DNA of 64,000 nt from Setophaga petechia (lineage: Eukaryota; Chordata; Aves; Passeriformes; Parulidae): the NCBI GenBank assembly GCA_024362935.1, contig JANCRA010000003.1, positions 4,144,001-4,208,000 of the forward strand, given 5' to 3'. Below the pieces are notes generated by a model. That model was given only the letters and a program-made list of their open reading frames with translations. It made no database searches and had not been told where the DNA came from. Positions 26,301 through 36,700 of this stretch are shown piece by piece; position 1 is the first letter of the stretch; each line of letters opens with the position of its first letter. The position numbers and the translations under genes are program-made.

Positions 26301-27605
26301 GGTTATTAATTCAGCAGGCTCAATGCTATAAGTCAAAAGAAGTTTAGTTAATTCTCTAGCAAGCAGAACAGGAAAAGAACTTAAACAGGTGAAAAATTGC
26401 TTCTATTTTGGCTGGTAGAAAACAGTCCTATGGAAATGTTTGAAATATTTAAGGGTATTGTATATGAAAGTTTTCATGAGTGGGAGGCAAAGACTGAAGT
26501 CTCCTGGGCTGGGAACCCATTTTATTTCATCATCATTAATCTCACCTTATAAGAAGATAAAAATTAGAACAGACATCCTTCTTCAGTATGACATTAAATG
26601 AGATTCTTTCTTTGGACAGCAGCTGTATCTTAGGCTTTCACAAGGGCCCTCTGCTGCCCACATTCAGAGTGAAACACTCTGAACTCGTTTGGGATTTAAA
26701 AAAAAAAAAAGTCTTGCAACACTTCATTGAAGCATCAGCAATTTTCAAAGGGATGTAAAACCTAAGTCCTCATGGGATAGGACTACATTAGTCTCTACCT
26801 AAGTGAGGTAAAAAGAAACTTTTAAATGGAAAGATATTTCAAAACTGCTCACTGCAGGATTTCTTGTGTTCATGCTGGCCTTTGTCAGACCCTATCAGGG
26901 ATTACTTATCAGGAATATAATTTTCCCCTGATATTATCTACACAGTGTACAATTTTGTGAGATCATGCTTGGCTACTGTGGCACTCATTACCTCATCATC
27001 AGCAGAAGGAACTTCAGGAAGGAAATAACTTCTAGAAGCAGAAGGAATTTGGAGATACCCAACATTCTTATTTTAAAAAATACACCTCTGTGAATAGAAT
27101 AAAAAGAAAGACCAGCTGTGTGCACAGTGGCACAATCGCCATTATGATATTGCTGTTTTTCTTTTCCAAAGCACAGAACCTTAAGATTTTTAGGCAAATG
27201 ACATAATTTGAGGACTATAAGATGCTCAGCTTTCTGGATGGAAAGATAGTGCTTTAGTGTGTGCTTCTAAATGAACAAGTAATTTTGTACCAGGTACAAA
27301 TGGAGTTTATGGAGGTCCTGATTCTGATCCCTGGCTGCATCTGAGTCATTTGGTGGAAGACAGATACTGGCAGTATTGAGTTTTACAAGGTGAAAATTCC
27401 TGCTTCTGCACTAATTGTTAATTAATTCTGTATTTCAAAAGCCGACAGATGGAAGTCTGTACAAACATCCAGCTACAGCAGCTATTCTGCTCAGCTTCCT
27501 TCCCATCTGTGTTATGGTGCTGATTTGCTACATGTGGGCTGAGTGCTAAAGTGAGCAATAACTTGGGTGAAAACTGAGTTCTTTGATTCAGTGATTCTGT
27601 GAATC
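17302..27605. other. Intergenic DNA, simple repeats only
   Basis: No gene was recognised. Two simple-sequence tracts stand out: a pyrimidine run of TTC units followed by T's at 22607-22642, and an A-rich run with CAAAA and CAAA units at 25091-25140. Open frames such as those near 20.2-20.7 kb and 21.1-21.5 kb have no recognisable motifs and no consistent splice signals. Confidence 0.5.
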
Positions 27606-28079
27606 ATTGAGGACATTGACCCCTTGGAGCAAGTCCAGAGGAGGCCACCAAGACAATTAGAGGGGTAGAGCATTTCTACATAGAAAGCTTGGGAGAATGG
27701 GGATTGTTCAGCCTGGAAAAGAGAAAGCTTTGGGGTGATCTAATTGTGGCCTTACAGTACTTGAAAGGACTCTTTATAAGAAAGATGGAGACTATTTACA
27801 AGGGCATGTAGTGACAGGACAAGGGGGAACAGATTCAAAGTGACACACAGTAGGTTTAGATTAAATACTAGCAAAAAATCCTTGACTGTGGCCATGCTGA
27901 GGCCCTGGCACAGGTTACTCAGAACAGCTGTGGCTGCTCCATCCCTGTTCAAGGCCAGGCTGGATGGGGCTCTGAGCAAGCTGGGATAGTGGGAAGTGTC
28001 CTTGTCCAAGACAGAGGGATTGGAACTTGATGATCTCTAAGGTGCCTTCCAACCCAAACCACTCTGTAATTCTACGATA
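27606..28079 (+). mobile_element. CR1 LINE, 5'-truncated
   Basis: This copy of about 475 bp matches the last part of the avian CR1 reverse-transcriptase frame and 3' untranslated region. Landmarks are GACATTGACC...GGAGCAAGTCCAGAGG, TTGTTCAGCCTGGAAAAGAG, GTAGTGACAGGACAAGGGGG, GCACAGGTTACTCAGAAC, and the ending GCCTTCCAACCCAAACCACT followed by TGTAATTCTACGAT. It has the same orientation as BRF1 and ends about 790 bp before the BRF1 start codon. It is non-coding and scattered with point changes. Confidence 0.9.
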
Positions 28080-28212
28080 ATGAACAAGAGTTCCAAAACA
28101 CACTTCACCTTTATGCTGCCTTTGTCAGACAGGGCTCAAAGTGCTGCAATGAAACAAATTCATTACGCCTCAACAACTTTCATCTCAGCATTACAGAACG
28201 ATGGAATAGATT

Positions 28213-28257
28213 TGACTGATGAATTTGATTGATGAATTTTATTGATGAATTTGATTG
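28213..28257. repeat. Short 13-bp tandem repeat beside CR1
   Basis: Three near-identical 13-bp units, of the form TGATTGATGAATT, run head to tail with a partial fourth (starts 28213, 28226, 28239, 28252). The array stops at the 5' edge of the next CR1 fragment, so the two may have formed together or the repeat may mark the insertion point. Confidence 0.85.
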
Positions 28258-28258
28258 C

Positions 28259-28410
28259 TACCCAGAGGGTGCTGAAGCCCTGGCACAGGTTGCCCAGAGA
28301 AGCTGCGGATGCCGCATCCCTGGGAGTGTTGTTCAGGGCCAGGTTGGATGGGGCTCTGAGCAGCTTGGCCCGGTGGAAGGCATCCCTGCCCGCGGCAGAG
28401 AGCTGGAACC
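28259..28410 (+). mobile_element. CR1 fragment at the edge of the BRF1 CpG island
   Basis: The 152 bp match the CR1 3' segment: CCTGGCACAGGTTGCCCAGA, CATCCCTGGGAGTG, GGCCAGGTTGGATGGGGCTC, and GGCATCCCTGCCCGCGGCAG. It lacks the usual CR1 terminal GATCTTTAAGGTCCC and stops at AGCTGGAACC, so both ends are lost. It is richer in CpG than other copies in the window and lies about 60 bp upstream of the GC-box minisatellite. It is therefore part of the upstream flank of the BRF1 promoter. Confidence 0.85.
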
Positions 28411-28471
28411 AAGAGCTGAGGACCAGCAGGCGCCGATCGCCGAGGGACGGGCACCGCGCAGGCCGTGAGGG

Positions 28472-28707
28472 CGGGAGCGCCGCGGAGGGGCGGGAGCGCC
28501 GCGGAGGGGCGGGAGCGCCGCGGAGGGGCGGGAGCGCCGCGGAGGGGCGGGAGCGCCGCGGAGGGGCGGGAGCGCCGCGGAGGGGCGGGAGCGCCGCGGA
28601 GGGGCGGGAGCGCCGCGGAGGGGCGGGAGCGCCGCGGAGGGGCGGGAGCGCCGCGGAGGGGCGGGAGCGCCGCGGAGGGGCGGGAGCGCCGCGGAGGGGC
28701 GGGAGCG
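28472..28707 (+). repeat. GC-box minisatellite, 12 perfect 19-bp units
   Basis: The unit CGGGAGCGCCGCGGAGGGG is repeated 12 times without a change from 28472 to 28699, then breaks off after eight bases of a thirteenth copy. Every junction between units creates GGGGCGGG, the core of an Sp1/KLF GC box. Each unit also has four CpG sites and one CCGCGG. Perfect identity suggests recent expansion or frequent unequal exchange, so the copy number is probably variable between individuals. Three units make 57 bases, so artefactual frames across it show a 19-residue repeat. Confidence 0.97.
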
Positions 28708-28718
28708 GCGGACGAAGC

Positions 28719-28727
28719 CTCGCGAGA
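28719..28727. promoter_or_regulatory. CTCGCGAGA promoter element
   Basis: CTCGCGAGA matches nine of ten bases of the palindrome TCTCGCGAGA, known from TATA-less vertebrate promoters and bound by BANP (also linked to ZBTB33). It lies 143 bp upstream of the BRF1 ATG and just after the minisatellite, a typical position. Binding is inferred from the motif alone. Confidence 0.55.
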
Positions 28728-28869
28728 GCGGGCGGGGTGGCGGCGGCTGCCGCGCTCCTCCCCGTGCCGGTGCCGGCGAGCGAGGCCTGCGCGGGCCCGG
28801 GCCGGGCTGTGCCGGGCGGTGCCGAGCGGCGGGGGCGGCGGCCGGGCCCGTCCCGGTGCGGCGGGCAGG

Positions 28870-29056
28870 ATGCCGGGCGGGCGGGTGTGCGGCGCCTGCG
28901 GGTGCGCGGAGATCGAGGTGGACGCGGCGCGCGGGGACGCGGTGTGCACGGGCTGCGGCTCCGTGCTGGAGGACAACATCATCGTGTCCGAGGTGCAGTT
29001 CGTGGAGAACAGCGGCGGCGGCTCCTCCGCCGTGGGGCAGTTCGTGTCGCTGGACG
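28870..29056 (+). CDS. BRF1: BRF1 coding exon 1: zinc ribbon of TFIIIB subunit
   Basis: BRF1 is the TFIIB-related subunit of TFIIIB. In the nucleus it joins TBP and BDP1 at tRNA, 5S rRNA and similar genes and recruits RNA polymerase III. This exon encodes 62 residues plus one base. A TFIIB-type zinc ribbon is plain: Cys7-X2-Cys10 and Cys26-X2-Cys29, followed by [18 protein letters not shown] and the acidic/glycine-rich [11 protein letters not shown], nearly identical to the human N-terminus as I recall it. The ATG at 28870 has A at -3 and gives the expected family length before the first intron. The exon ends GGACG before GTGAGT, a consensus donor, in phase 1. It lies within the CpG island. 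The N-terminal MPGG is one residue longer than the human MTG. Identification is firm. Confidence 0.96.
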
Positions 29057-29073
29057 GTGAGTGCGGCCGGGCC

Positions 29074-29091
29074 GGGGCAGGGCGGGGCGGG
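29074..29091 (+). promoter_or_regulatory. G-quadruplex motif just after the exon 1 donor
   Basis: GGGGCAGGGCGGGGCGGG contains four runs of three or more G with loops of one or two bases, a canonical quadruplex pattern. It lies on the coding strand 17 bases past the splice donor, so it would also be present in the pre-mRNA. Formation in DNA or RNA is inferred. Confidence 0.75.
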
Positions 29092-29250
29092 AGCCCGGGG
29101 GCACAGGGAGCGGGGTGTGGGGAATAGCGGGCGGTGTATGGAGAGAGGGTGCTGCGAGGATGGTGCACATGGCAGGAGGGAAAGGGCGCTGGAAGAGGCG
29201 TGGACAGGGACAGGGCGAAGGGGCTGCGGTGTGGGATCAGGGACAGAGCA

Positions 29251-29923
29251 CAGGGATGAGCGACCCAGCGGAAAAGGACCTGGGGGTGCTGATCGACAGC
29301 GGCGGAACATCAGCCCAAGGCGTGCCCAGGTGGATAGGAAGGCCAGTGGCATCCTGGCCTCTGTCGGGAATAATGTGGCCAGCAGGACCAGGGAAGTGAT
29401 CGAACCCCTGTGCTGGGCGCTGCTGAGACCGCACTTTGAGTGATGTGCCCAGTTCTGAGCCCCTCGATTCGAGAAGGACATTGAGGGGCTGGAGCACATC
29501 CAGGGAAGGGCAGCGGAGCCGGGGAAGGTCTGGAGCACAAGTCTGCGGCTTTAACCTGCAGAAGGGGAGGCTCAGGGGGGACCTTACCACTCCACAAGTC
29601 CTTGACAGGAGGGTGGAACCAGGTGGGGGTCGGGCTCTGCTCCCAGGGAGTAAGTGACAGGACGAGGGGACATAGTCTTTTGCTGCACCAGGGGAGGTTT
29701 AGTTTGGACATAAGAAAAAATTTCCTTGTGGAAGGGGTGATCAGACATTGGAATGGACTGGCCAGGGCAGCGGTGGAGTCGCTGTCGCTGGAGGTGTGTA
29801 AGGAAAGGCTGGCCCTGGCACTCAGTGCCATGGTCTGGGTGACAAGGTGATGGTCAGTCATAGGGTGCACTCGGCGATCTTAGAGGTCTTTTCCAACCTC
29901 ATTGATTGTGAGATTCTGTGAGT
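29251..29923 (+). mobile_element. CR1 LINE, about 670 bp, in BRF1 intron 1
   Basis: A sense-oriented CR1 3' portion begins near AAAAGGACCTGGGGGTGCTG. It passes through AGGAAGGCCAGTGGCATCCT and AGTGACAGGACGAGGGGACA. It ends with AGAGGTCTTTTCCAACCTC and GATTCTGTGAG. The tail differs from the 27.6 kb copy (GGCACTCAGTGCCATGGTCT), so it belongs to another CR1 subfamily. The 14-base TCAGGGACAG(A/G)GCA flanks it at 29237-29250 and 29924-29937, possibly a target duplication or a repeated unit of the host purine-rich DNA. Confidence 0.88.
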
Positions 29924-30660
29924 TCAGGGACAGGGCATGGGGAAAAGGATGGGGAGATGCTGTGCCAGAGGGTGGGGTTGTGGGGATGCTACAGGGGAGC
30001 AAGGACAATGTATAGGGGAGAAAAGGACACCGTGCTGGGAGATGATAAGGACAATGTAGAGGGAAAAGGGTGTGAGGACAGACTGTGGAAAACCATGTGG
30101 TGCAAAGAAGGGATGTGGATGGTGCATGTGGGAACTGGTGCTGCACAGGGTGGAAATGGGAGAGGCAATGCATGGGGAGAAGGAGAGCGTGCTGTGCAGG
30201 GTGAGACAGAAATGAGACAGAAATGGGGTGGGGGAGGCTACAATGAATAGAAAAGAGCTGTGCAGGATGGGAGACATGCTCTGAGTGTGATGGAGTTACA
30301 TGTGTGAGGGACTGGGGCAGGTGTGTGAGAAAGTTTGGGGCTCTGTGGAAGGGTTGGGTACACAAGAAATGGGGAAGTAGATGAAATTATTTGGGATAGA
30401 GGACAGGAAAGGTTGGGTTGGGTGTTTAATTGAGAGAGGGAACACATAGGGGCACAAGGAGGAGAAACAGGCTGGACATGAAGGGTCAAGAGTCTCCTGT
30501 CTGTAGATGGGTTGGGGTGATGGTGTGAATGCTCTGGAGGATAAAACATGGAAAAAAGGCCACATCAAGAAGACAACAGTGTTTAGAAAGGGAGAGAAGG
30601 GAAATGGATGTGGGGAGGATGTAGTGTTAGAAAGGGGAGAGATGGAAAATCTGTACGGGG
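29924..30660 (+). repeat. Purine-rich, G-skewed stretch in intron 1
   Basis: The plus strand is dominated by G and A, with recurring phrases such as GCATGGGGA, AAGGACA and GTGCTGTGCAGGGTG at irregular spacing, like a decayed minisatellite of roughly 35-45 bp units. Similar sequence at 29145-29245 on the other side of the CR1 suggests the element inserted into it. No coding function is seen; pyrimidine-strand frames across it are compositional artefacts. Confidence 0.55.
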
Positions 30661-32487
30661 AAGGTGTATAAGGAGAAAGAAACATAAGCAAAAGCATGGG
30701 AAAGAGCTTAGCCATGAAACAAGCGGCTCTGATGGATTGTATAGCTGTGGGGAAGAAAGAGGAATTCTTCCTGTGGTGGAGAATGCAGCTCTGCAAATTG
30801 GACGTTGGGAGTTTACTGTAGGCTAGGAGTTGTCTGATGCCATTCCTGTCTTCCAACTCAGGGTGCTGGCATTACTTTTTTTACAGCCTATAAGCAGCTC
30901 TTGCATCCTTCACTTTTTCCTGTTTTGATGCGGAGACTACATTTTTAAGGGCTTGTTCTGCTTTTTCCCTCCCACCCAAAATTATGCAGGACAGATGGCA
31001 TGCAAGCTAGAGCTCATTTTGGGATGCCTTTATCCTTAAAAAATAAATCTAAGGAAAAGAAAGAAATGCACCATACTGAGGCTTTTTAATGGATGAATTG
31101 CACAGTACTTAATAAAATTTCTTTAAGGTATAGTTTTCTTTTTGTGTAAGTCTTGTGTTTGTGATTTTGTGAGTGCAGGCCCTATTTCACACCAGAAATA
31201 TTTTAAGTAAATTAGGATATGGGTGACTTATGCTGGTACAGTTCTTTACATTCCAAAACAGATGCTTCTGTTGTGAATTTTTTTTTCTCAACATAAACTG
31301 ATTGATGTAAGCTAATCTGAAAAGATATATTTGTGCTGCAATAACAGCGTCTTCATCATGTGTCTATTAATGTGTTTATGACTGATTAAAATGCTCTGGA
31401 ATGGGGTGAAAAGTAATTTACTGTGTAAGAAGGACTTTGTATCTCCCCAAAGGGTGGAGAAGTTACAAAGGAATGTATATTTCTTTTAAGTCAGAAACCA
31501 CGTTCTTTCTGAAAGTGACATTTTCTGGTAAGTTACACCTTTCAGTGACTTTTGATTATATTAGTAAATTTCCACTGAAATTGAATGAGCTGCCTTGGTC
31601 TGAGGTGCCTTGGACTGTGGTCTGATGATCTCAGAGAGTGTTACAGTAGAGCATTTGCAGTGTCAGAGGTGCCTGGGGTGCTGGTTTTGAGTCCCTGGCT
31701 CATGGTTAGCAGGGCTGGGTGTCTTGGAGAATGTTATCTGAGGTTTGCAAAGGATGAGGGATGTCAGGTTCTTTACTGCAGGGCTGGGAATTGAACTGGG
31801 CTTTTGGTATTTGTGGAGTTCAGAGCTACTGGTTGTGCAAAAATATTCCTCAGATCTTTTCGACATCCACAGCAACTTCTGTTGCTGAGTTATTGCATCT
31901 TGCATACAGATTCATTTAATAATCATTTATTTTCACCTTCATCATAAAAAGCAAAAGGGAGTGGAAAATCCTGAGACACTGATTTTTTCTTTTTTACATG
32001 TAAAAAAACCTTTTATTCAGCCAAGCTACATGTTAAGATTTCAGAATCTTGAATCTGTTTGCTGAAGAAGTGAGTCCTCCACTTCTTTATATTAATATGC
32101 AATGGCGAAATCCTTGCTAATAAGTCATGTAGAATCCCTATAAAACATTGGAAATCCCTTCTTTTATCCTCTCTTAGGGTTGGAGGGAGGTGTGAGATCA
32201 CGGTTAAGTTTTCTCTGGCAGTATTTACGTTGAGCTAATTTTGTGCCTGGTGTAGGAAGCCTCAACACTGATGCCTTCCAAAGAGAAGTTTGGTGTAGCC
32301 AGTGTTTTCCAGTGCAGATGAGTGAGTCCTTTGGAAAATTCCTTTCCATCTTTTTGATGTTTTAGCAGCTGAGATTTTGGTGTGCTGAGAAGGCCTGGGC
32401 TTGTACTTGGCTGTGAATGAGGGGTTTGCTTTGCTCTCCATGAAGTCTTGGGAAAATGCAGGATAGTTAAGTGTTTGGACAAGAGGG

Positions 32488-32640
32488 TAGAATCACAGAG
32501 TCATTTAGGTTGTGGGAGAAGATATTTTTTAGGGTTTTCTTTTACTTTTAAGATTGTCAAATTCAGGTGTTAACCCAGCACTGCCAAGTCCATCACTGCA
32601 CCATGTTCCTGAGTGCCCCATCTACATGCACAGGATGAGC
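32488..32640 (-). mobile_element. CR1 3'-end fragment, minus strand
   Basis: The plus strand reads AGAATCACAGAGTCATTTAGG and, after an interrupted stretch, GTTAACCCAGCACTGCCAAG and CCATGTTCCTGAGTGCC, the reverse complement of a CR1 3' terminus. A T-rich segment at 32526-32550 breaks the match. Confidence 0.7.
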
Positions 32641-32762
32641 CAAGAAGGTAGAAGTAGTAAAGGACAAAAATATGTGTTCTGCACAGGTAAATATAGGGTA
32701 ACAGTGCTTTTTGACAAAGTGGTTTGCCTTGAAAATCCTTTGGAGCTTTCTAAGGAAGTTCA

Positions 32763-32904
32763 TAAGTGGGCAAAGCAGGTGGTTGGATTTTCAAGGGAAG
32801 GTCAGCAAGATCTTTCACCAGAAACCTTTTTGGTAAGTGGACAAAGCAGACAATTGGATTTTCAAAGGAAAGTCAGCATATCCTTTACCAGAAGCTTTTA
32901 TAGA
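32763..32904. repeat. 71-bp tandem duplication
   Basis: Bases 32763-32833 and 32834-32904 align end to end over 71 positions with scattered differences. Both start TAAGTGG(G/A)CAAAGCAG and share TTGGATTTTCAA(G/A)GGAA and GTCAGCA. The divergence shows the duplication is not recent. No open frame of note depends on it. Confidence 0.85.
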
Positions 32905-33254
32905 ATCTGAGCTGTCACTGATAAGGAAAAGTCTTTACAGAGCAGAATAGCTCTTCAAATGATAGCAAATATACTCTAGACAGTACAGAAGGAGGTGCCA
33001 GTGAAATTCCATAGAATCTGGACTGATGGATCTGGAAAACAGGTGACTGGTGAGTTAATGGGGTTTGTGGGAAATACTGAATTATTTGGGGTAGTAAAGA
33101 CTGCAGAAGGACCTGTTGCTTTAGTGGATGGGTGGTAGGATAGCAGATGGGATGAAGAGTTGCTGTTAGAGTTAGCATTTTTCCTTTCTTCCACATGTGG
33201 GATGGGTTCTTCTACATCCAGACTGACTAGGATGACATTAGAAGGAAATCCCTA

Positions 33255-33740
33255 GGTCATAATGGATAGCTTTATACAAACAAATTGCTCAATGTTCATT
33301 CATGGTGCAAAAGACCCTGGGTGGGGAGGGGAATGTTAGAAGTTAAAAGAGCACATGCAGCATGTCTGTACACAGCATTACCTCCAAGTGAAGTGCTGTG
33401 TGCAGTTCTGGTGGGTTTCTCTTCCCCCTCCCCAGGAAAACCTCTAATAGAGCTAGAAAAGATACAGAGAGGAAGATGGAGTGATTAAGAGGAGAGCTTC
33501 CTGAAGAGCTTCTCAGTTAGACTGACTGAATAGCCTCAGCCTCTTCAGACTGGAAAAGAGATGATTGAATGGGGCCATAGTAGAGATTTGTAAATGCAGT
33601 AAAATAACACAGCAAGGATGAGCAGCTGCTCAGGGGCACATAATGCAAAAGCTGGGGAATGCTAAGAAATCAAGCAGCTAACTGATTGCAAAGGTAGTGG
33701 GTAGGAGGTTCAGAAGCTTTAGGAGGTTTTGTCTGGTTTG
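33255..33740 (+). mobile_element. Old, divergent CR1-like LINE fragment
   Basis: Scattered landmarks match the older CR1 lineage in the plus orientation: CAATGTTCATTCATGGTGCA, GTGCTGTGTGCAGTTCTGGT, AAAGATACAGAGAGGAAGAT, CTCTTCAGACTGGAAAAGAG followed by ATGATTGAATGGGGCCATA. Divergence is greater than in the other copies, and edges are approximate. Confidence 0.65.
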
Positions 33741-36700
33741 TTGTGGTTTTTACAGAAACTCCATGTGAATCTGAAGTTGTGGATGTTAAAAGGTTACATG
33801 AGCTTAAAATGATTGGGCAGACAGAATAAAAATGTATCATGGCCATTAATAAAATTCATTATTTCTGGTTCAGGAAATCCTTGGGCCACAGATCTCTAGA
33901 AACTGGGAGATTATATGAGAGAACTATCACAACAAACTTTCCTCCTGTATTTTGTGCTACCTTGTAGGCATGTATATTGATGGGCTTTCTCATTCAAAGG
34001 TAGGATACTGAAGTAGTCTTTCAGTCTGATTTGGCACAGCTATTCTTTTGAGACTTCACAGGAAGATCATGTTCTTTGAGCTTTACAGAGCCAATCCCAC
34101 CATTCCTTTCAATGCTGTGTGTCTGAAACACTGGCAAGTCAGCTCTTCTTGCAAGGTACCTGTCACTTCCTGGGTTGTGAACTGGTAAGTTATTTCACTA
34201 GGAAGGGAATAACCCCTTCTAGAAGGAGCTGCTGTGTATTGTTGTGTTGATCTTTTGAGAGGAAAGTTCTCTGAAAGCTTTGATATGCCCCATACTGGTC
34301 TAGTTGGTCATAATTCTTAATTCTGTTGTGAGTGGTCACAGTCAGGAAAGAATCCAGCCTCAACACTGCACCCTAGCTATGTTACTGTCTGGAAGCTTGT
34401 GAAGGCTGCCTTCAAATTTGGTTTCTGAGCTTGACTGATTTGACCCTGGATAAGTCAGGAATTAGTGGAAAAGCATTATCATGCTTATTTTAGCTCCAAG
34501 GAACTGTGTTGATTGCACAGAAAGTGTTTGAGGCATGTACTTTTCCTAGCTGAGTCTAGTTTTGAACAATAACTATTCACTTTATAATTGATAGTCAGTT
34601 CAGACTAGCCAAATAGATTGTTTGCTCTGATTTCTTAACTTAAATTTGGAGAGCTTTTGAATCCTGCTAAATGGAATGAATGTGTCTTGCTTTTTATTTT
34701 TCTTCATACCCAAGTTCTTAACAGCCTATCAGTTGCTACATTTGAACACATCCCAGCAGGAACTGCACCAATACAGGGTCGGAGAGTGAGCTACATTTCT
34801 CCCTCTCCATTATGCTATAATTGCATCCTGGAGGATGGAGTTACACCGAGCCCTTTGCCAGTTTGCACTGGTTTGATGGCTGCTGCTTTTGTAGAAAGGC
34901 AAGTTAAGAGTTGTGTGCCAAGTCTGGAGTTCTCTGATTGCTCTTTCACTGAGTCTGGGTGGGAGTCCCCTGTCCTGTGGTAATTGTTGGGGGGAACTGT
35001 TTTCACAAGTTGTTTTTTTTTAAGCTGACAGGAGAAAAACTGAAGCTGAAGAGAGTGAGAGAAAGCTGAGCATGGAGCAAACCTGACAGCCCAGATCTCT
35101 CTTCAGGTTTTTGTTTAAAGAAGCTGAGAAAGGTGAAGGCTGGGACTTCTGACACTAATCAGAGAAGAAGAGTCCCACTTGGGAATGTTGATGTGCAGGC
35201 AGCATAGCAGCAAGCTGGAAGATGTAACTGAGAAATACAACACAAAGAAACGATGCTGTGAGGTGTACTGAGCTTGTGATCCTCAAGCATACTGTCTGGG
35301 GAAGCTCAGCTTCTTTTGTTCCAGAAATTCCTTTTAAATGCTTGGTAGTAAGTTGAGCAAAACAGATCTGATAAGCATCTTGGTCACAAACCATGTACTG
35401 CTGGTTCTTGCTGTTCCTGAGCAGCTTCTCTCTGGGTTCCCCCAAGGCTGCCCATGGCCCAGGAGCCCATCCCAGTCCTCAGGGATGTCAGCCCCTGCCC
35501 CAGGGACTGCACAGCAGGGCCAATCTCCAGCTCCCCTGCCTTGCCCTGCCCACCATGGACCCTGTAGAGCCAGGCCCATGTGCTGTGTGGCCTCAGCCCA
35601 TCCTTGTGGCCCTGTTTGGCCATTCTGGGGCTGTGTCTGACCTTGTTCCCCTTGCTGGGCCTGACCCTGACCCCCTGTGCAGTCTGATGTCCTGCCTGGC
35701 CTCAGCCCATCCCTGGACCCATGGAGGTGCCCAATGCCCTCAGCTCTGCCTGTCCCTGCCCTGCTATAGAATTCAGAGTCACATCTCTAGTACAAATTTA
35801 AATACGAATTATTAATAGATCTTTTAACTTACTTAATAACTAAGCCTGGAGGTTTTAGAGCAGTGACAAATACACAGAAACAGGGTTCTGCAGTGGGCAC
35901 TGACAGCATCAGTTCTTCTCCAGCACTGAGTCAGGCTCTCTGGCTCTGGTACAGCAAACATGCATTAGGGCTCTGCATCTCCAAATGTGCATGAGTTTGC
36001 AGTGCACTAATTTGAGGCTGGTGGGAGGTTATCTTCTTGCTTTTGCTCATAAGGGGAAAGGGAAGTTGTGAACTGATAATCCTTAACACACCAACAAGTG
36101 TTTGTTAAAGTTTTTGGTGTAGGAGGTTCCACAACATTTGTAAGTAGCCTGCTTCAAATTTTAGAACACCAAAGAAGAGTTTATTTCTACTATTACAGGG
36201 TTTTTTGCAAGTGAATTATAATGAATTTCCTACAGAGACTCATTAGCACTGCCACAAGTCCTGAATGTGTACTCTCACTCTTCAGTGTCCCATGACAGAT
36301 TTAATGTATCCTTAGATCTTTTGCTAAAGCTGTGGTATGCTCAGTATTTTAGGTATACCTGTAGAAGTTTACTGAAGTACTTTCTGTACTACTTTATTCT
36401 TAAAATCTTTGTTTTTACATTGAGGCATGTGAGCTAAGTTGACCTCGCGTGCAGAACTTGACAAGAGTTTGCCTTGATCTAAATATTTGGGTTTTGGGGA
36501 CTGTGGACATGAAAAGTTATGGCCAGCAAACTGAAAAGAAGAGGGACTGACTACACAGAGAAAAAAATTGTAACATTTAAGCTGAGTTTACTAGTCATTC
36601 ATCTTCTCTACCTTTTTGTCCTGTAGAACTTTTTAAGATGGTCAATTACTGTCACAGTCATTGCTAGTGAGACAGTTGGGAAAGGGGATGAACTCTGTAT

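Larger units (their letters stand above)
28411..28869 (+). promoter_or_regulatory. BRF1: BRF1 CpG-island promoter and 5' leader
   Basis: This stretch of very high G+C and dense CpG leads directly into the BRF1 start codon and contrasts sharply with the AT-richer DNA on both sides. No TATA box is present, as is normal for a housekeeping CpG-island promoter. It includes 12 GC-box-like motifs in a minisatellite, a CTCGCGAGA element, and about 160 bp of GC-rich sequence likely to hold the transcription start and 5' untranslated region. The exact start site cannot be read from sequence. There is no in-frame stop between the array and the ATG, which reflects base composition rather than a longer protein. 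Confidence 0.8.

Noticed and set aside
28465..28869. N-terminal extension of BRF1 upstream of the ATG at 28870
   Set aside because: The frame is open only because the GC-rich array lacks stops. There is no ATG in it, and the ATG at 28870 gives the expected zinc-ribbon N-terminus.
28239..29538. Very long reading frames (200-400 codons) on both strands across the CpG island, with 19-residue repeats
   Set aside because: They come from a stop-free, G+C-rich 19-bp minisatellite and overlap each other on both strands. Only the segment from the ATG at 28870 has family support (BRF1).
29880..30856. Serine- and proline-rich frames on the minus strand in intron 1
   Set aside because: They mirror the purine-rich composition of the opposite strand and have no domain or splice structure.
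35338..35815. C/T-rich frames of 100-140 codons
   Set aside because: Frames are open on both strands because of low-complexity composition. A repeated TGGCCTCAGCCCATCC at 35588 and 35697 suggests a decayed repeat rather than a gene.
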